Positions 59,263 to 64,000 of a DNA stretch of 64,000 nt are shown piece after piece (position 1 is the first letter of the stretch; each line of letters opens with the position of its first letter). The notes beneath the pieces are model-generated. The model was not told the DNA's origin. It worked only from the letters and a program-made list of their open reading frames with translations, and made no database searches. This stretch comes from Phoronis australis. Its lineage: Eukaryota > Phoronida > Phoronidae. The stretch lies in assembly GCA_002633005.1 (NCBI GenBank), contig NMRA01000678.1, forward strand, positions 65,613 to 129,612, written 5' to 3'. The translations under genes were made by a program, and so were the position numbers.

Positions 59263-60453
59263 TTATTTGCTTGGGTAATAATCGCGCCGAAACTTCTTGA
59301 AATGTTCCCATAGTCCTAATACGACGTCCGTGATAACGAGGTCGTTAGCGTTCTTGCTCACAAGTCTCAGAACAAACAGTCCGTCCTGGCGAAGGTAGGT
59401 GTCTACGAAGGTGTTCGCTAACTTTTTGTCCGCTTGCGTGTTGAACTGGTTAGCCATCTTTAAGTACTTTTTGATGTAATGACGACGCGTCTTTTGGAAC
59501 GCTGTGGCGATCCACGGGAGAAGTCCCCAACAACTGAGCGTGGCGACCAGTACCAGCCAAAACCATATGAAGATGAAGATCTTTTCGCTGAAATGATTGA
59601 TAGGAAGAGCACACTGGAGCGTGTAGCGGTGGATGTTGTGCAATCCCCCAAGCCTTCGTATCTCAAAGTCGCAAAGAGTAACACGTGGGAACCGTCGCGA
59701 CTCTCTCCAGTCACTACCATTGGCGATTTTGCTGATAACTTCTGTTCCGTAATATGCGAAGTCCTGTCGCAGAAAAGCGTTGAGCAAAAACAGTTGCGCA
59801 ATGCTGTTGGCTATGTACAATAATTTGACCAAAAGATAGACAAACAGCATTTGGTTTCCAACCCGTTTTCCGCAGAAGCACATCCGCTCAGCTAGGAACA
59901 CTTGCAGACGACGGCAAAAACTGGGTCGGTACTCGTGATGGGCAGTGAAGTAACGATCCATATGGCGCACCAGATAGTTCATTGTTTTCTCCCGATTCTC
60001 GGGATTCAGGTGCTCACTGGTAGTGATGGTCGCGACAACACCGGAAACACCGAGACCCACTCGACTGTTGTACAAGCGCCACACGACGTGCGGTAGATAG
60101 AACAGGAATGCCATCGACAGCAAAATGTATGGAAACCACTGGTTGTAGCTCAACTCTCGGTCTCGCCTGGTTCCAATAAAGGAAGGGATATCCTCTATTT
60201 TGTCGTTGTGTCCAACGTAATAAGTGTTACTAATCCAGCATATATTGTCCGCATATTTCACGTGTTGGCTGCTAAAGTGCGCCGGCGTCCAACAGTCGAT
60301 GGGATCGCCGACATACTGTTTAGTGCCGATAATGATGGTGCTGATGAGAAGAACACCCAGTGTGTAGCGATGACTCATTCGATCGAAAAAATCGTCTTCG
60401 TAATGAATGGAGATTTTAGTGACTTTGGCGATTATGTCCAAAAACGACGACAT
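59263..60453 (-). CDS. Innexin (gap-junction or hemichannel protein), 396 aa
   Basis: Innexins form invertebrate gap junctions and membrane hemichannels. From the Met at 60453 the protein shows four membrane spans at about residues 31-48, 107-127, 202-226 and 290-315. The innexin signature is YNQW at 103-106, just before span 2 (usually YYQW). There are two cysteines in each extracellular loop (C54 and C72; C261 and C281) and the family text TKQYVGDPIDCW and SDWRESRRFPRVTLCDF. Length is normal. The coding region has no intron. The upstream Met at 60498 is less likely: a splice acceptor GATTTCAG|GATG directly precedes the 60453 ATG, which gives the usual short N-terminus, so a 5' UTR exon probably lies further upstream. 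Loop 2 contains a sequon, N245-G-S. Confidence 0.96.
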   Translation of the reverse strand: MSSFLDIIAKVTKISIHYEDDFFDRMSHRYTLGVLLISTIIIGTKQYVGDPIDCWTPAHFSSQHVKYADNICWISNTYYVGHNDKIEDIPSFIGTRRDRELSYNQWFPYILLSMAFLFYLPHVVWRLYNSRVGLGVSGVVATITTSEHLNPENREKTMNYLVRHMDRYFTAHHEYRPSFCRRLQVFLAERMCFCGKRVGNQMLFVYLLVKLLYIANSIAQLFLLNAFLRQDFAYYGTEVISKIANGSDWRESRRFPRVTLCDFEIRRLGGLHNIHRYTLQCALPINHFSEKIFIFIWFWLVLVATLSCWGLLPWIATAFQKTRRHYIKKYLKMANQFNTQADKKLANTFVDTYLRQDGLFVLRLVSKNANDLVITDVVLGLWEHFKKFRRDYYPSK

Positions 60454-61391
60454 CCTGAAATCACCAATTGAAGAATTATTGTACGATAAAAGGAACAAAA
60501 CTGAAACATTATCAATTGAATCAGACTTGATTAGTGTATGGAAGGAGATTTGAAAATTGTTTGCAACTTACATATAAACCGTATAAATAAAGCGTCTATA
60601 GACTAGTCTCCCATCACAAGTCACAATTTTTGATTTAGACAACTTACCGTTACGAATCTGGTATCAAATTTTTCCTGTGAGTCAAATTGAAGATTCTCGG
60701 ACTTGAAAAGAACTGTCTGTGCGTTATTGCTACAGACCAGGCTCTGCAATTTGTGTTGTCACGAAAGGTCAGTTTATGGACCAAACACAGCCAGTTCTTT
60801 GTAAACCCCGAAATCACTTCTGATTTGATTGATTGAGGAATAAGATGAGATAATTTTTATAGAGTGTAAGTGGTCTCCATCGTTAGACAAGACGCTGGTT
60901 TATCACCGTTTTTACCTCCTCAAAAACACTATCATTTCCAAAGTTCTTCAATACGGCCCATAGCTAAGAATAGTTTAAAAAATAACTGCTGTGTGTACAT
61001 ATCCGAGCATCTCTTTCAAGCATGGTTTAACTCAAATGGTCCGCGTATAGGTGCATGCGTATAATTCCGGATGTAGGCGCAGCTTCGAATGTAGGCGCAT
61101 GGGCCCAACGTCCATATACTCTACTAGAGCCAGAGATAAATATGTATGCCTCCTATAGCATATGCTGATTAAGGTGGACCAGGAGCTAAGCCCTCACGTC
61201 CGGTGCACGATCAAAACAAAAGAAAGTCGACGGCACTAACACTGCGAAATAGACCGCGGTGGGCCGCAAGCCACAGGGGGCTTAAAAACTACTTCTGCGA
61301 CGATTTTGGGGAGAAGGCAATTTTGCTATTGTATTTTATAAAAAGTTCCTGTATTAAAACTTTTTAAAAATGAATTAGATGTCCATAAGTG
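60454..61391. other. Upstream of innexin, no supported gene
   Basis: The innexin 5' UTR exon and promoter should lie here or beyond on the minus strand, but I could not place them. Around 60800 is the AATCACTTCT repeat motif; around 61075-61110 is a GTAGGCGCA doublet. Confidence 0.35.
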
Positions 61392-61706
61392 GTGATACTG
61401 CAACTAATATTTCCGTAAGTTGTCTTAAGTGTAAATCCACATTGTTTTTTTCGCTCCACTTCATGGTGAAATTTGGAACTACCATTCCAACATCTTGATA
61501 TTGTTATTGGACTTGTAAACAGAAATATATTATCACACTGACAATACCAGNGTGATACTGCAACTAATATTTCCGTAAGTTGTCTTAAGTGTAAATCCAC
61601 ATTGTTTTTTTCGCGCCACTTCATGGTCATGGAACTACCATTCCAACATCTTGATATTGTTATTGGACTTGTAAACAGAAATATATTATCACACTGACAA
61701 TACCAG
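61392..61706 (+). repeat. Second pair of tandem copies split by an N
   Basis: 61392-61550 and 61552-61706 are near-identical (one substitution and one small indel block) and an N (61551) lies exactly between them. Same pattern as at 55534. Confidence 0.85.
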
Positions 61707-61939
61707 ATAGAGTGACATTATGGGTGAGAAAAACATTTCTAAGATCAGCCCATTTTTAATCGAAACCGAATCACGTCCTGCTATCTTAGCTAACCCCACT
61801 CAGTATAAGGACGAACACTGCGCGTATGTAAATTCGAAGAGTCACCGGCCTTGATTTCTGCAAATGTCTGGCAGACAACGGTAAACGATAAATCCTAAAA
61901 ACATGGCGGATTTTATCGTTTTATACAAGGTACCTAAAC

Positions 61940-62125
61940 TACACGGTCAACGGGCTCAAAAACACGGGAACGGACGCATGAACACGACTCACGGACCGGC
62001 AAACACCGTCCACTGACTCACAAACACGGGAACGGACTAACAAAACACGATCCACGCACCCAAATACACGGGACACGGACTCATATTCACGAGGAAACAC
62101 GGTTAACGGACCGCCAAACACGNTA
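61940..62125. repeat. Degenerate minisatellite of ACACGG-type units
   Basis: About nine irregular units built on AACACGGGAACGGACTCACA, spaced about 18-24 bp apart, with an N at 62123. Non-coding. Confidence 0.7.
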
Positions 62126-62683
62126 CCGACTTCTACTACTTTGGCTCCGCCTAGTGGCAGTTTTTTGCACCCATAACTGTATCTCCCAAACCCACTGCAG
62201 GAGCTTTATTAAATTTAACAAATTTAATTATATGAAGTTGACAACGGTTGACAACGGACGACAACGACTTACACATTTACAAATCTTTATGCGTAATTGG
62301 GGAGCACATGTTTTTCCAAATAATCCTCAAACTTACGCAAGACGGTGAGAAAGATCCACTTCCTTTAATTCCAAATCTTTCATACCAGTTTTATTAATTA
62401 ACTGTGAGCCTTTGTAATTTAGTAAAATTAGAGTGAACACTAAAATTGCAATTGCACCAAAGTCAAATTTTGATCGAAGAAAAACTTTTTACCACTTAAC
62501 ATTGACCATGAGCTGGCTGTGCGCACCTTGTTTGCGCTAATATTAGCAATCTTGTTTCGCCTATTTGATTCATTTCGGCTTTTAGATAAGACGATAGATT
62601 CATAGCTAGTCTACATGACACTAAGATGGCCGCCACCACGACATCTTCCAAGTCCTGTACAAGCGTCATTGTTTAATATTTGC
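62126..62683. other. Intergenic, nothing recognised
   Basis: Short local repeats of GTTGACAACGG near 62238-62265. No gene or RNA is supported. Confidence 0.4.
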
Positions 62684-62696
62684 AATTCAGCAATTG

Positions 62697-62992
62697 ACTT
62701 CCTAAAACCGCTCTGAGGTGGTGGCGTATTACAACTATTATTAAAATCTCTTGGTCTATTTACACCGACCTCTAGTCTATATATTGAATTCTCTGTAGTT
62801 TCAGAAGTCGTGGGTTAAAATCCTGGCTCGCATAAAAATGACACCATGAGTGTACCACGTATCCGTGTTCGTTCTTCTAAGAACGCGGGAACACTTGACG
62901 ATGGCCGGAGAAGAGACCAACCGAAACGTCGTGACAGTGTATATAGACTAGAGGTCGGTGTAAATAGACCAAGAGATTTTAATAATAGTTGT
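62697..62992. mobile_element. Penelope-like foldback element with 13-bp target duplication
   Basis: Perfect 55-bp inverted arms (62729-62783 and 62938+2 to 62994, that is 62940-62994) surround 156 bp. AATTCAGCAATTG occurs at 62684-62696 and again at 62993-63005, an exact 13-bp direct repeat flanking the unit. The loop contains TTGACGATGG and, 18 nt on, CCGAAACGTCGTGAC. This layout resembles the hammerhead ribozyme core (CUGANGA, stem, GAAA) known from Penelope-like elements, but with the first core base changed and no proper cleavage triplet. Confidence 0.5.
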
Positions 62993-63005
62993 AATTCAGC
63001 AATTG

Positions 63006-63794
63006 GAATTTAAGGATAGATGTTTTTATTAAAAAACTCTAACAAAACGTGGTCAGAATCACTCGTTTATTAGCGAACGTGCAAGGTTTTCTTGGACTAA
63101 CAATTTTTTTTCTACTCTTTAGCAAAAAGAAAATTTTTAGCATACGGCCGAGCCGGGGAGGCATCAGGTAGATCGAACATCGAACCCAACAAATTTGAGC
63201 CTACGAAACGGCACAACGGGGGGAAACTTTGGGCGTGGAGGAAAATAACAGCAGCCAACCTGGGAACACAGGACAGGAGCAACATCATTCCGCGAAATGC
63301 GGGTGAGGGAAATAAATACCGTAAAGGAACCAAAAACAGGCTATGAAAACGTTTCGGAATAAAACCGAAAGAAAAAAAATATTGTTTTCAAAATTGAAGT
63401 TAAGGTAAAATTCTTTGTGTTAATGAAACTATTTCGCAATCTTGATCACGTTTTTTGTCGTTTTTATTTCCTCCTCAAAGGTAGACAAAAGTCTCAGTCA
63501 CTGTGAATTTTCCGAAATCTATTAATACAGCATTAACTTCAGTCGTAACTGGCCAATTTGATGATTATATTCGAAATGCAGCATACTATGACCAACAGGT
63601 TCAAGTTGTATTTCTGTGACGTATCGAGTATTTCGTGAGCCGCCTCCTCTAGTGATAGAGTATACTGATGGTGTATCCGAGTCGGCTGATCATCGAGATT
63701 TGGAAAATTTCACTCCAGTTTAACTAAATAATGTGAACGCTCGATTCTTTCAGTTCAGGCGTATTATACCTTATTGTAAACAGCAAATTAGGCG
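63006..63794. other. Intergenic, nothing recognised
   Basis: No splice-bounded frame, RNA gene or ordered repeat was seen. Confidence 0.4.
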
Positions 63795-64000
63795 TGTTAG
63801 CATCAGGGGTTTTGTCAACATTTGTCGCGCACACGACTCACAAGTTGGCCTATACACCTGTATGAATCAGCTGCTCAACACGCTTGGGTGCAAGTAGTTT
63901 TGTAGTCTTCGGAGTATTGGGCGATGGATGGCTCTGCCCCACATAAAAATGGTAGATGTTCGGAGGAGTAGGCCAAATTCGAAGCTGCTGGACGATCGAG
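63795..64000 (+). repeat. Young dispersed repeat, copy 2 (runs off window)
   Basis: Near-identical to 34908-35116. The left edge TGTTAGCATCAGG is the same in both copies and marks an element or duplication boundary. The right edge is not visible. Confidence 0.7.

Noticed and set aside
59479-59823. 114-codon frame on the plus strand
   Set aside because: Antisense shadow of the innexin coding sequence.
62890-62934. Active hammerhead ribozyme
   Set aside because: The first core base is U instead of C and the triplet before the cleavage point ends in G, so I report only a hammerhead-like relic.
1-64000. CRISPR arrays, operons and bacterial signals
   Set aside because: Intron-containing genes, LINEs and MITEs show animal nuclear DNA; no spaced direct-repeat array was seen apart from minisatellites.

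Overview
The window looks like nuclear DNA of a lophotrochozoan invertebrate (mollusc, annelid, brachiopod or phoronid grade). It is AT-rich, has GT-AG introns of about 0.1 to 2.6 kb, is full of short inverted-repeat elements and decayed retroelements, and carries an innexin whose second loop (SDWRESRRFPRVTLCDF) is of the lophotrochozoan type. The species cannot be named from sequence alone.

The main content is a small tandem family of secreted, helix-rich proteins that I do not recognise, all on the + strand. Gene B (21620-31744, 9 exons, 331 aa) and gene C (42626-about 51024, 8 or 9 exons) each begin with a TATA box, a very short leader and a one-exon signal peptide. Their middle exons are all phase 1, mostly exactly 114 nt, and each encodes a 38-residue amphipathic module. 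Gene A (2925-6764) is a copy of the 3' half of gene B. It has lost exons 1-4, but the former intron and splice acceptor just upstream of its first exon now read in frame as a start codon and signal peptide, below a TATA box. A may therefore be a new short secreted gene. A and B lie in a roughly 6 kb segmental duplication (about 2765-8900 and 27760-33300).

Other genes: two phase-compatible exons of a RIM-type presynaptic scaffold (13682-14780, +); a complete innexin with an intronless coding region (60453-59263, -); and a possible unrecognised two-exon gene (57613-58025, +). Weaker exon-like pieces lie at 9738, 18572 and 54920-55093.

The rest is mobile and repetitive DNA: two LINE ORF2 C-terminal fragments facing each other (38.9-40.4 kb), several MITEs, an element with 55-bp inverted arms and a perfect 13-bp target duplication (62697-62992), a 45-bp minisatellite, and a nearly identical 0.2-kb repeat at 34.9 and 63.8 kb. 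Single N bases at 55534 and 61551 sit exactly between near-identical tandem copies, and the N at 13771 breaks the RIM frame. These look like assembly joins rather than biology.

No functional link between the secreted family, RIM and the innexin can be read from the sequence.
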